From the NCBI GenBank assembly GCA_016717325.1, contig JADKFV010000007.1, forward strand, positions 62,001-126,000: DNA of 64,000 bases. The letters are read 5' to 3'. Under the pieces are notes generated by a model. The model did not search any database, was not told the DNA's origin, and saw only the letters and a program-made list of their open reading frames with translations. Below are positions 37,554 through 49,200 of this stretch, piece after piece; the first letter of the stretch is position 1, and every line of letters starts with the position of its first letter. The translations under genes were made by a program, and so were the position numbers. The stretch is from Bacteroidota bacterium. Lineage in GTDB: Bacteria > Bacteroidota > Bacteroidia > AKYH767-A > OLB10.

Positions 37554-38135
37554 ATGAAATCGATGACCATGTCCGAAAGGGAAAAAACTTATACCGGAAT
37601 TCCCACTGCAACCATAGTATTGTGGTTTGCCATTGTAAGTATGATAATGCTGTTTGCCGGGCTTACCAGTGGTTATATAGTGCGCAGGGCCGAAGGCCGT
37701 TGGGATAGCTTTCAACTTCCTGTACAGTTTACTTTTTCTACAATTATTATTGTTCTTAGCAGTATTAGTTTACAAAGTGCTATAGTTGCCGTAAAGCGCA
37801 ATTCGGGGTTATATAAATCGCTGCTCTTTACAACTTTGTTTTTGGGCTTTGCATTTATTTTTTGTCAATTTTTGGGATACAGTGCTTTAATACAAGAAGG
37901 CAAATTTTTTGCATCGAAGGATAATGTTTCAGGTTCGTTTGTGTATGCCATTACCGGATTGCACCTTGCCCATCTTGCCGGTGGGATTTTATTTTTAATG
38001 TATGTATGCGTTCGTGCTATAATGGACAAATACAGCAGTGCCGATTTTTTTGCTATAAAGCAATGCGCTACCTATTGGCATTTTCTTGGCATTTTGTGGA
38101 TTTTCCTTTTCGGATTTTTGACCTTTATGCGGTAG
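37554..38135 (+). CDS. Cytochrome c oxidase subunit III family protein
   Basis: A 193-residue membrane protein with five predicted membrane segments, the short form of heme-copper oxidase subunit III. Recognisable parts are LWFAIVSMIMLFAGLTSGYI, the Glu/His-containing GLHLAHLAGGILFL helix and the C-terminal CATYWHFLGILWIFLFGFLT. It lies 11 nt after cyoE. Bacteroidota often have two such subunit III genes in tandem; only one is present here. It converges on the HD-domain gene with a 110-bp gap that contains an imperfect inverted repeat (ACCAGCAAT / ATTTGCTGGT) but no clear U-tract. Confidence 0.92.
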   Translation: MKSMTMSEREKTYTGIPTATIVLWFAIVSMIMLFAGLTSGYIVRRAEGRWDSFQLPVQFTFSTIIIVLSSISLQSAIVAVKRNSGLYKSLLFTTLFLGFAFIFCQFLGYSALIQEGKFFASKDNVSGSFVYAITGLHLAHLAGGILFLMYVCVRAIMDKYSSADFFAIKQCATYWHFLGILWIFLFGFLTFMR

Positions 38136-38245
38136 ATTTTTTTGTGAATATTATATCATGTTCAACCAGCAATAAATAATTTTTGTAGCCGTAAGCGAGC
38201 CACCTCCTTTATTTGCTGGTGATAATTTCAGCTGCATAATCTGGG

Positions 38246-39481
38246 TTAAAAATTACTCCATATTTCGCGCTCTACACACAAAAAATGTTTTACAATAGGT
38301 TTGCTTAAAACAGAGATATTGAGGTTGTCGCTGGCATTGGCAATATCGAGCAAGGTGTTGTTTTTATACAGAATAAGTATGTGTTCATCATTGGCCTGGT
38401 AGGCACTATTTTCTTCACTTCCGGTAAATACAAAATAATTTATGTCAGCGTTTTTACTACCGTATAATTTATTTGCAGCACTTTTATAGGTTTCAACTTC
38501 TGCATTTTCGAAAGGCGTTTTTTGCAATTTTATTTTGTACAAATTTCTATTGATAAGATTGGAACATAGCCTGCTTAAAACAAAATCGGGATGAGATTGC
38601 CATACTTTTATAGAAGTAAAAATATCGTAATCGTCAAGCGATGAAAAATGCTGAAGTACTAATGGATTGTTTATAAAATCATTGTCGGAAATATCGTTAT
38701 GCAAAAAAAACTGCAATGCCGGAGTGGCAAATAATTGTTCTTTTTTTTCGCTCAGTTCTTTTGCTCGTTTCAGAATATTCATGAGTAAATTTTCGGCAGC
38801 AAGTACTGTTTTGTGCAAATAAACCTGCCAGTACATTAACCTGCGGGCAATAATAAATTTTTCGATAGAGTATATTCCTTTTTCTTCTACCACCAGGGTA
38901 TCGTTATGCACATGCAACATTTTTATGATACGGTCGCTGCTGATTACGCCTTCGCTCACACCGGTAAAAAAACTATCGCGATTAAGATAATCGAGTCTAT
39001 CCATATCCAATTGTGACGAAACAAGTTGATGCAGAAATTTTTTGGAATACTTGTTTTCAAAAATTTCAATTGCCAATTGTAACCTGCCATTCATAGCCAC
39101 ATCGAGCGCTTGCATAGTGCGCAACGAAATAGTTTCGTGATTTATATTGTTCACTATAGAATGCTCGAGCGCATGCGAAAATGGACCGTGGCCTATATCG
39201 TGTAGCAGTATTGCTATGCAAACAGCTTCGGCCTCCTCATGTGTAATGTTAACGCCCTTTGCCCGCAACGATTCTATGGTTTGGTGCATAAGGTGCATAG
39301 CGCCTAATGCATGGTGAAAGCGTGTATGCAATGCACCCGGATAAACATAATGTGTTAACCCCAATTGCTTTATTCTGCGCAACCGTTGAAAATAAGGATG
39401 GTCGATCAGTTGATTGATAATGCCATATGGAATAGGAACAAATCCATAAACGGGATCATTATATATTTTTTGCTTGGCCAT
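38246..39481 (-). CDS. HD-domain phosphohydrolase (YdhJ/dGTPase-like)
   Basis: A 411-residue HD-superfamily metal-dependent phosphohydrolase. Metal-binding residues are visible in TRFHHALGAMHL and AILLHDIGHGPFSHALEHSI, with the fourth ligand Asp in DMDRLDYLNRDSFFTGV. The opening DPVYGFVPIPYGIINQLIDH and PYFQRLRRIKQLGLTHYVYPG are typical of the group related to dNTP triphosphohydrolases and SAMHD1. The exact substrate is unproven. The gene is monocistronic between convergent cox3 and the RNase G/E gene. Confidence 0.9.
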   Translation of the reverse strand: MAKQKIYNDPVYGFVPIPYGIINQLIDHPYFQRLRRIKQLGLTHYVYPGALHTRFHHALGAMHLMHQTIESLRAKGVNITHEEAEAVCIAILLHDIGHGPFSHALEHSIVNNINHETISLRTMQALDVAMNGRLQLAIEIFENKYSKKFLHQLVSSQLDMDRLDYLNRDSFFTGVSEGVISSDRIIKMLHVHNDTLVVEEKGIYSIEKFIIARRLMYWQVYLHKTVLAAENLLMNILKRAKELSEKKEQLFATPALQFFLHNDISDNDFINNPLVLQHFSSLDDYDIFTSIKVWQSHPDFVLSRLCSNLINRNLYKIKLQKTPFENAEVETYKSAANKLYGSKNADINYFVFTGSEENSAYQANDEHILILYKNNTLLDIANASDNLNISVLSKPIVKHFLCVEREIWSNF

Positions 39482-39589
39482 GATGAAAAACTATTGCGCT
39501 AAATTAATGATATGAAAACAAAACTACATCCTAAAAGTCAAAGTAAACTATCACATGAAATTCGAAAAAAAATGCTTCGCAATTGTTTG

Positions 39590-41140
39590 TCAAATTTTAA
39601 TAATGTCGCCCGCTTTGTTGTAGAAATGATATTCGAGCAAATGATATTTATTGTTTGGCAAAACCTTTATTATTCTCTTGTATTTTAAAAACCATTTACG
39701 TTTAGTGGACAGTAACCCTTTGGTAAGATATGCACATACAAATGGATGTGTTTGCAAAGTGACAGATTTTTCGTTTTGCTCGCGCATTAAGTAGCGCAGG
39801 TTATTTTCTATTTCATCGGTGAGTAAAATGCTGGCGGTAATTTCTCCGCTTCCATCGCATGCAGGGCATTTTTCGGCTGTAATAATATTTGTTTCGGGTC
39901 TTACTCTTTGCCGGGTAATTTGTACAATACCAAATTTACTTGGTGGCAATATGGTATGTTTGGCGCGGTCGCGTTTCATTTCCTCTTTCAGGCATTCGTA
40001 CAAATCTTTACGGTGCTGCGGATTTTTCATATCGATAAAATCTATCACAACTATTCCACCCATATCGCGCAATCGAAGTTGTCGTGCAATTTCTTTTGCT
40101 GCAGTCATATTCACCTGCATGGCATGTGCCTCTTGAGACTCATCATCTGTCTTTTTACGTACCCCGCTGTTTATATCTATCACATGCATTGCCTCGGTAT
40201 GTTCTATAATCAGGTAAGCACCTCCGGCAATATTTACTGTTTTGCCAAAAACACTTTTTATTTGTTTATCAACGCCAAAATGCTCGAATATGGGCATTTT
40301 GCCACGGTAGCTTTTTACAATATCAAGTTGGTCGGGGGCAATAGTGCGTAAGTAGGATTTTATCTCCTCGGCAAGGGCAGTACTATTAACGTTGATACTG
40401 TTGAAATTGGGACTCAGCAAATCGCGCAGTATAGTTGAAGTGCGATCCATTTCGCCCAGTACTTTAAATGGTGGGGTAACCGTTCGTAGCAATTCGTTAC
40501 AGGCTTTCCATCGGGAAACTATTTCCTGTACATCATTATCGAGGTCGGCCACAGGGCAATTTTCGGCTGCAGTACGTACAATTATTCCCATATTCTTGGG
40601 TTTAATACTGGCTGCAAGTTTGCGCAAACGTGTCCGTTCTTCGGCACCTTTTATTTTTGCTGAAATAGAAACGGTATCCACAAAAGGTGTTAATACAACA
40701 AACCTTCCGGGTACTGATATTTCGGACGATAGTCGATGTCCTTTTGTAGAGATTGGTTCTTTTACTATCTGAACTAATATCCAATTGTTAGGTGCTAATA
40801 CATCATTTATTTTTCCTGCTTTGTCAATATCAGGCTCCAGTTCGAAATGGGTGAGATTTCCTTCGGGGTATTTATTGGAAGAAACGCTTTTGATAAATTT
40901 TACCTGTGACGAAAGTTGTGGGCCCAGGTCGGTGTAATGTAAAAATCCTTCTTTTTCGTAGCCAATATCTATAAAAGCGGCATTAAGGCTTGGTAGTGTT
41001 TTTTTAACGCGGCCGAGGTAAATATCGCCTACGGCATATACTGTTCCTTTTTTTTCGTAAGTAAGTTCGGCTAATTTTTTATCCTCCAGTAAGGCAATAG
41101 TAACATCGCTGCCTTCGGCATCTATAATTAATTCGTGCAC
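39590..41140 (-). CDS. rng: Ribonuclease E/G family protein
   Basis: Single-strand-specific endoribonuclease for rRNA and mRNA processing. The 516 residues carry an S1-like domain (VGDIYLGRVKKTLPSLNAAF, DIGYEKEGFLHYTDL) and the RNase E/G catalytic core. The catalytic Asp residues are in MHVIDINSGV and GGIVVIDFIDM. The Zn-link CPACDG motif lies near residue 440. There is no long scaffold C-terminus, so it is the RNase G-like form. The start is GTG at 41140, followed by MHELIIDAEG, the family-typical N-terminus. Confidence 0.94.
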   Translation of the reverse strand: MHELIIDAEGSDVTIALLEDKKLAELTYEKKGTVYAVGDIYLGRVKKTLPSLNAAFIDIGYEKEGFLHYTDLGPQLSSQVKFIKSVSSNKYPEGNLTHFELEPDIDKAGKINDVLAPNNWILVQIVKEPISTKGHRLSSEISVPGRFVVLTPFVDTVSISAKIKGAEERTRLRKLAASIKPKNMGIIVRTAAENCPVADLDNDVQEIVSRWKACNELLRTVTPPFKVLGEMDRTSTILRDLLSPNFNSINVNSTALAEEIKSYLRTIAPDQLDIVKSYRGKMPIFEHFGVDKQIKSVFGKTVNIAGGAYLIIEHTEAMHVIDINSGVRKKTDDESQEAHAMQVNMTAAKEIARQLRLRDMGGIVVIDFIDMKNPQHRKDLYECLKEEMKRDRAKHTILPPSKFGIVQITRQRVRPETNIITAEKCPACDGSGEITASILLTDEIENNLRYLMREQNEKSVTLQTHPFVCAYLTKGLLSTKRKWFLKYKRIIKVLPNNKYHLLEYHFYNKAGDIIKI

Positions 41141-41330
41141 TTAATAAATGTAATTTTAAAAACATGATACATAAACAACAGATCGTTATTCAATATTTAA
41201 ATGAATAAGTTGCTCCTAATGCGAACTGATGTTTATACTAGCCGAAAAAGGCTGTACAGGCTTATTTTAAAACATAAGGTGAAAGGAATGCTACTACTGA
41301 AACAGCAATAGCAAACCATACAAAAGAAAA

Positions 41331-41420
41331 CTATTTTTTCTTATGTCTGTTTTTTCTTAGTCTTTTCTTACGCTTATGCGTAGCCATTTTATGTCTTTTT
41401 CTTTTCTTACCTGATGGCAT
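41331..41420 (-). CDS. 29-residue AURKAIP1/COX24-like basic protein
   Basis: A tiny gene of 29 codons plus stop, starting MPSGKKRKRHKMATHKRKK and ending in a Lys run. More than half the residues are Lys or Arg. This matches the COX24/AURKAIP1 (mS38-like) basic peptide conserved across Bacteroidota, thought to be a ribosome-associated protein. It is preceded by a strong consensus promoter 52 nt upstream and lies just upstream of the rng gene. It is too short for most gene callers and easily missed. Confidence 0.85.
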   Translation of the reverse strand: MPSGKKRKRHKMATHKRKKRLRKNRHKKK

Positions 41421-41471
41421 TTTGGTATATTTTAAATGTTAATATATTTTCTTTTTTTCAATAAAGGGATG

Positions 41472-41501
41472 CAAAAGTATCCTATTTATTGAAGATACCA
41501 A
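41472..41501 (-). promoter_or_regulatory. Promoter of the COX24-like gene
   Basis: On the minus strand, TTG (41501-41499), a 19-nt spacer and TACTTTTG (41479-41472) match the Bacteroidota consensus. It is 52 nt before the ATG and may also read through into rng. Confidence 0.8.
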
Positions 41502-41686
41502 AAAAATAGTGAAGATTTGTTTTTGCTTTGAATTTCACTTTGTTGAAGCATGGAAATAATCGAGAAATATTTGCCGTGAATTAATACTTAATTTTTGATT
41601 TCAATATGTTTTTCATTTTTCTTTACAAATTTAAAGGAAACTATTAAAACCGTTTTCAACTTTAATGATGACCATGTAAATGAAAA

Positions 41687-43213
41687 TTATTCACCCTTGG
41701 AAATTGTCATTTTTTTTGAAATTTCATTACCACCACTACTTATCCTAACAACATATGCACCCTGAGTTACATTTGGCAGTTTAATATTTTGCAAACTACT
41801 CCAAGCGGGCAAGTTTTGAGAATAAATTATTTTGCCCTGCATATCAATTATATCGAGCAGACCACTTTTATTTTGACGCAATAAATAAATTATTTTGAAA
41901 ATGCCTTTATTGGGATTGGGCAAAATTGAAAAATGAAAATCGTGATTTTTTAATTCTTGCAAACCAATGGCAGATAAACATGGGCAGCCGTTTGTGGTAT
42001 CGCAACCGAGGTAATAGTTTGGATGGTTAACATGGTGAGCACCTAAATAAGTCGGGCTTAGTAATGAATGTTGTAAAACATTGCAAGCTATGCCTAAACT
42101 GTCAGGTGATTGTATTACGTTAAAATAAATAGTACCTCAACTCGATGTAATATAAATTTTCCCATTTGCACCCCTATACATATTGGCGAAATCAGTAACG
42201 CCACCATAATAAAAAGTATCATAGTCTGCCACAAATTGACGACTTGCTTCGATGTTTGAAGCCTGAACATCAAATTGCGAAATGCGAAAATATTTTGCAG
42301 TATACAAAAATCTTGAATTGGAAGAAAAGCAAATTCCGATTCCTGGAAAAGTATCCTGCAAATCAAAATTTACAACTTTTGAAAAGTTGCCATTACATCT
42401 ATCAAAATCAAATAAACGTAAATCTCTGACCCATGGTATAGCTGTATTGCCAACGTTTTTGGTTACAATGTAAGCGAATTTATTTCCGTCAGGTGAAAAT
42501 GCTCCTGGTTGTATATACCAAGAACGATGAATAGGTACATTCAAATGTTGGCTAAAAACAGTATCAATGCCGGCTGGTGATAGCAAGAGTGTATATATTT
42601 CATTGCTAACTTCTTTTAACACATTAAGCCACCAATCTCTTCCATTTGCGTGCTTGCAGGCATATATTCCAAACATTAAACTATCTGATAGTGCTATTGT
42701 ATTTTTCTGTATTATGGCACCTCTACCACTATCCAAGGTCATATCAATAATAGTATACAATAATTCAGTTGAAAATGAAGGATTAACCAAACTTGCTGTT
42801 TGATGAAATAAAATGTATTTATTTGAAGAATCTGGATATGGTAGAATTACTTGAGAATTAACGTTTGCAAATCCTAAATCTTTATATGATTTAGGATTTG
42901 ACCCTAAATAAAGTTCTTCCCCATTCAGCATCGTGTCACCATCTGCACTGGCAACCCATCCTCCATTCGAATAAAACAGAATATTACCTAAACTATCAGA
43001 AATATTTGACTGCGTCAATAAAAATTTCATTACTCTAGCATTAGCAAATATAGTAAAGTTAATAGAATCTATTTCAGCAATTGCTTTGCCCGTAGTTGTC
43101 CATGGCGGGTCACCATAAGGCCAATATCCCAATAAATAATTATGATTTAAACCTTGTGACAATGAATTGGAATGATTTACTAAAAATAAAGTTGCAAAAA
43201 TTAATTTTTTCAT
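41687..43213 (-). CDS. T9SS substrate, beta-propeller-like surface protein with an in-frame TGA
   Basis: A secreted protein of 509 codons with an N-terminal signal peptide (KKLIFATLFLVNHSNSLSQ). The body resembles the WD40/kelch-like T9SS substrates of Bacteroidota (FSPDGNKFAYIVTKN, RGANGKIYITSS, SPDSLGIACNVLQHS, VNHPNYYLGCDTTNGCP). The C-terminus is a T9SS type A sorting domain (SILPNPNKGIFKI, GAYVVRISSGG). TGA at 42137-42139 interrupts it after GKIYITSS, but the same frame continues without any shift to the sorting signal, so a Trp or other codon was probably there. The ATG overlaps the stop of the upstream giant gene as ATGA, implying coupled translation. Confidence 0.8.
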
Positions 43214-46200
43214 TTTGCGATTATTAATTTTTTCGATTTAAAATTACCTTGGCCATCCACCACGCTAATTATGTATATGCCTTGCAAATATTTATTTGTA
43301 TAAATGGTGTATCGCATATTATTTTCAATTTTCCATTCATCCATATTTTGGCCAAGCATGGTGCGCAATGTTACTATTGTAAGCGCATCAACAGGGCTTA
43401 ATATACGTATATCAAATTTATTGCTGGCAGGGTTTGGCAATAATTCAAAATCTATTGCTTGATACGTTTCGGCATTTTGCGATTGGCGGTAAATGCCTTG
43501 CAGCAAACATTCGTAAACATCGTTATAGGTTATACTTTCATCGAACCACTCGGCAACATTGCGGGCTTGGTACACACTTGGGCCGCCCGAATAGGGGCAT
43601 TCGTTTGCAATCCACATTACATCGGTAAGCATATTCACGGCATCATCTATATCATCTTGCGCTTGGTACAATACGGCATTCATTGTTTTTTGGTTTTGCT
43701 CCGGTATTTCGATTGGCACTATTGTGTTGTTTATATAATCGCTATTTTGGTACAACCCTTCGCGTATTTGCTGTAATTGGAAAACGATATTGCCTTTTAC
43801 AAATTCAAGTTGTTCTATGGTATACAACAATCCATCACGATATAAATTTACTTCATTGTTAAAGGCAGCAATGCTATCTGTGAAAAAAATGCTATCGTTT
43901 TTTTGTTGAATATAATTGTTGAGGTTGGCAACTAAAACATTCAAGTAGGGTAAACCATTTGCGGCCATTCGCATAAAATCTTGAGCCTCGTTGAGCAAGC
44001 CATAAGTGCTATTATAGTTTGCCGAAAAGAAATAATTCAATACCGAATCGCCCATTCGTAGCGAATCATTAACATCAAGATAATTAAATAAATTTTGCTG
44101 TGCCATCGATAAATTTTCGGGCACAAATCCAATGGTCAATGTGCTATCATTAGCTATAATATGCAACAGTATTGTATCATTTGCATTTGAAAATAATGCT
44201 GTACAAGTATTACTACAACTGTCAGGTATACCTGGCACTTTAAAAAACCACTGGCCATTTGGTGAAATATTTAATGGGTGCCATAATGTGTTTAAATTGT
44301 CATGAACAAAAATTTGTGACAGGCTTGGTATTCCCTGATTCTCTGCATTGTACTTATTAATTGCATGCAACCACCTATTGCCTTTATGCAATTGCTGCCC
44401 CACAATTGCAAACTTGTTTAGGTACAAACCCATATCACAACTATCAACAGTATTGTCTCTGTATATATTATCTTGAAAACAATTGCTCACCATAAAAACA
44501 GCCACGTTATGTTTTTTCATGTTGTTGCAACTCACCTCAAAATTGAGGCTTTGCGCCACAGATATTCCTATGGAAAGGTGGTTGGTATCCGATGGATAAT
44601 TTGTTGCAATGTTATTACAACTTACGGTTGCTGTATCGCTGCCTTCAATACTAATGCCTGTGGTGTTTGGTTTGTAAATACCTGATGTTAGTTGTAAAAT
44701 GCTATTGTATTTTATTTGTGGCTTCAGTACATATCTTGCATGTATGCCTATGCTTGCATCATTTAGGGTAATCGAGTTGCCATTGATAACATAATTTGCC
44801 GGAGCAACATTATTTATTTCGCGCATTGCAATGCCTATACCTTGTGTATTACCACTAATGCTTATTTGGTTATCGTAAACATGCACATATTTTGCTCCTG
44901 CACAGTTAAATATATTTATCGCTTTATCTTTTGCTGCAATTTGGCAATTTGTAATATTGGTGTACAAACTATCTGTTGAAGTTGCTACGTATATACCTAC
45001 AGTTACATTCATTATTTTGTTACTTGTAATATTTAAGTTGCTATAATTACTGTACACTCCTCTGTAACTTTGTTGTACAAGTTGGTTGCCATTTATAGCA
45101 GGGTAAATAATTATAGTACCAGCATTGTGGCAACCTTTCTTATCGCCCAAACTGCTTATCGCACTACCACGGTAATGCTCAGTATAGGAAGAATCAATTG
45201 CTATGTTTTTGAAAGTAGAATTATACACACGCAAATTACTTCTACGCGATATGATGCCTGTATTCATATCATGAAAATAATTTTTGGTGGCGGTATTTTT
45301 ACCAATAGTCACTCCTGGTATATTGTTTATTTCGGCACCCGTTTTGGGAAATATGCCGTGTACAGGTTGCCCCATATAATCGGGCAAAAGTTTTGGTCGT
45401 TCTAAGCCAAATGTTGTTCCTTCTATATCACCATGCGAATACGACACATATTCACAAGCAACAGGTTTTGTATAAATGCCTTTTATACAATCTGTAATGA
45501 ATGAATTGAATACACCAAAGTAACAAGTATCACCTACATATACTGCAATATTGGCATCGCGTATTCTACTTGTATTCGATAAAAATTTCGATTTGGGTTT
45601 TTGTACGATGCCTTGCCACATGTAACCACAGCCTTCAATAGTTGAGCTACTAAGTGTGAAAGCAACATTTGTATTTACAATTATATTTCCTCCAGCTTTT
45701 ACATAAATCTTCGAACCATTAAAAGTAAAATCGGCATCCACTATAAAAATGCCATCAATATAATATGTTGCATTATTGGTGCTGCTAATAGTTGATGATT
45801 TTGTGCTGTCTTCTAAAGTAATCATACCATCAACAAAGCATGGTATGTTCACATTTACACAGATGCTATCTTTTATAGAATCAACACCATGTGTTAACAG
45901 TGCAATATTATATGTACTATCGCAAATATTGGCTTGTGTAAAATAGCCTTGAACCGTATATGTTTGTATGCTTTGCGCAGCAAAATTCATTGTTATTGGA
46001 AATGGATTTAATCCTATCACATTAAAATTAATAGGGAACAAATCACTAACGGTTACAGTTTGTGCACTGCCATTATTTGCTGTAACGGTGATAGTATACG
46101 TTATGGTGTCTAAAGCGTTTACTGTTGCTGCACTTGCAATTTTTTGTATGGTAAAGCAATCACTACACTTACTATTCCCATTCCAATGGTAATTAGTTTG

Positions 46201-49200
46201 TGTATGTTGTGCGGTGTATGCTTGGCCACAAAAATTATGTGCATATAGTGTTGTGGTATCGTTAAGGGTGCCGGAGTATTTGCTGCAACCCATTATTTGC
46301 GCTATGGTGAATGTGATGCAACTATCGCTTGCGTTTAATGTGCCATCACCAAAGCCGATATTGCTCAATGAATCACGATTTATAATCCAAGTTCTGTTAC
46401 CATACTGAGATGGTGTAAGTGAAAAAGCATTGTTGCTACTGCATGGCCCGGCTGTTACGGTGAGTATATATGTACCTGGCAAGGAGTTGGTTATTTCAAT
46501 ACTATCGGGATACATGTTACCTCCTTGCCGAGTATAAAATTGCACGGTGCGGTGTATGGTATCGCAACTTGCATAGTGTATGGTATCGTTATTTGCAGCA
46601 ATAAATAAATTGCTGGTGGCATCTATTACATGTATAGTGTCATTAAAAACATGGCACATATTAGCAATATCGGCTTCACTAAGTGGGTACGTATTGCAAT
46701 CGTTACCGGCTGCAAACACCACATCGAATGCGCCTTTGCATGTATCGTACTGCGCACATATAGTTGCGTTAATGATGCCGTTAGTTGGTAAAAATTGTTG
46801 CACATCAAAAATATTGTTGGCAGCATAAATGGTGTCGGTTGTGCTGATAACCATGTACCAATTGCTTAAAAACGAAAAATTACTATGCGGTACAAAAATG
46901 TGGGAGGCAGCACCTGTTAATACTTGATGCCCATTAACACTATCGGCAATGATTTGATTATTGGTGATGGTACAATTCCAACAAATATGGTGTTGCTGTG
47001 CCGATAATGTAATAGCCGGTGCATAATTGACCGCCATATTTGACTGTGTAGTAAATTGCTGATTAACACCATAGTTTTGTGCAATAGAGTCGCTACAATC
47101 TATTGCTATATTGCAATTGGTTACAATGTTACGAGCCGTCATTGTTATAGTAGTGTCGGCATCAATAGCAATGGATGTATCGCAGTAAATGGTATTGTAA
47201 AGTAGCCAAACCTCTTGCAGCACAAAATTGTCGCCCACAAGCAAAGTAGTATCTGTTGCATTATTTTCGTTTCTGCAATTAGGTATTCCAACATCGTATA
47301 TACTTACCGGTATGTAACCATTTGAGTTAATGGCGGGCGTGGTAAAGTGATTAAGAGACGATAAAACTTGTGGGTTAACACAAGAGTTTTGCAGCCAACC
47401 TCCTACAGGGTAATAGCCCGGCAATGGCACACAAAAAATGCTATCGGCATAGTATGCAGGTGGGCGATATTCGTTAGGATATGGGTCAACATAATTTCCA
47501 GCGGCCCTGCATTTTATATTGGCATAAGCTACAATGCCACAGGTGCTATCACTTTTGGTATATGCTGTGTATAAAAAAGCATCTTGACTAAAAAAATAAT
47601 GTATGCTTCCTGTAAATTCGCAATAAAAAATAAATGAGCTTGCAAATGTTGGATTTACAAAAGTATTAAGCGTATCATTCGGATTAAAAGTCCAACCTGC
47701 ACTATCCAAACTAAATATATCGTTTGGCATTTTTAGAATAATAAATCCATCTTTATTTTGTTGCACACCGCAAAACCATCCTTGGGCCACCATTTCGCAT
47801 TTATCCATTACATCAATAATATCGACAGGTAGCTCAGGCGCGGCAAAACTTTTACACTCTTTAAAAAACACTGCCATCCTATATCGTTGCTGTGTGCCAT
47901 ACTCGCGAAATGGAAAATTTACATCTTCGTAATTAATAATTGCATTGTTGCCTTTAATATAATTGCTGTCGCCCTGATTGGTACTAAAGGTATAAAACCA
48001 TTGCCCTGTGGTAGCATTTGTATCTAAAAATTTATTCAAAGTATTTGGTAATAATGTGATTTTTAATTGTGTGCGGAAGGCAGTGCCCACTTCAAATTCA
48101 TTGCATTGTATGCAATTGCTATTTCCATCTATTGAATCTACAAATAATATTACCGAATCTATTTGCAAACCATATTTACTAATGCTGCCCGGTATTATAG
48201 AACTCAATTGCAAGTAATTAAATTTTGCATTTTGTTGCAACATCATAGCATACGTATATCCACCCGGTTGCCCATTTGGCCCGGCCACATCGCCATCTTG
48301 AAAAATAGAAACACAGTTTTCGCGCAAGCGATCGCCAAAGCTGCTATTGTGTATAAGCATGCTGTCGCCTTTGTTTATGAACCATGAACTTGTGTCTGTA
48401 ATTTGCGCCTGTGGCACATCGGCTAGTCCATTGTTATCGCTATCTTGTAGGCCCAGTGTTAGTCGTTTCAAATCATGCTTTTGGTAAACCAATCCGGGTG
48501 CCAAGCAGCCAGGGCATAATATATTCAGGTTATGACTTCGCGATGACAGCGGAATAAATTTACTTTCCGTAGTATATGTAGGAGGAGTGTTATGTGTAGT
48601 ATCATTCGGATACGCGATGGCATTTATGCAACTCGTATTGGGCAATGGCATTAGGTGAAATGCTACATCAATATGCACCGGTTCGTCATTTGTGCTTTCA
48701 CAACATGGCTGCACACACCACCACAGTCGGCCATTATCAAGCAAGTGAAATAGCGTATCGCTTACATGAAAATAAAAATAATAATTGCCGGCCTTGCACG
48801 AATCTAAAGGTACATCATCGTAATAATACACGGGCCGTAGTTTTGTTTTTATACTATCGATAAAACCCTCTAAGTAAAAACAACTGTCGCGCAATATGGC
48901 ACGTAGTCCGTTGCCTAACTGTAACCTTATACGTAGAAGGCCATTCAAATTACAAGTGAGGGGGGAACTCACCACTATCGCAACCAAGGTATTGATAATC
49001 ATGGTAGCCAGCACCTGTTTTGTCTAACCCTGTGCAATCCATAAAATAGGTAATAGTATCGCCATAAGGCGGACTTAATGGAACTATGGTAGTATTTTGT
49101 AGTGGTAAAAAAAGCAATTGCTGATCGATGTTGGCAGTGCTTGCACTTATAGGCCTTGATTCGGCACTTATATTTCCTCCAATTGTATTCGGAATACCAT

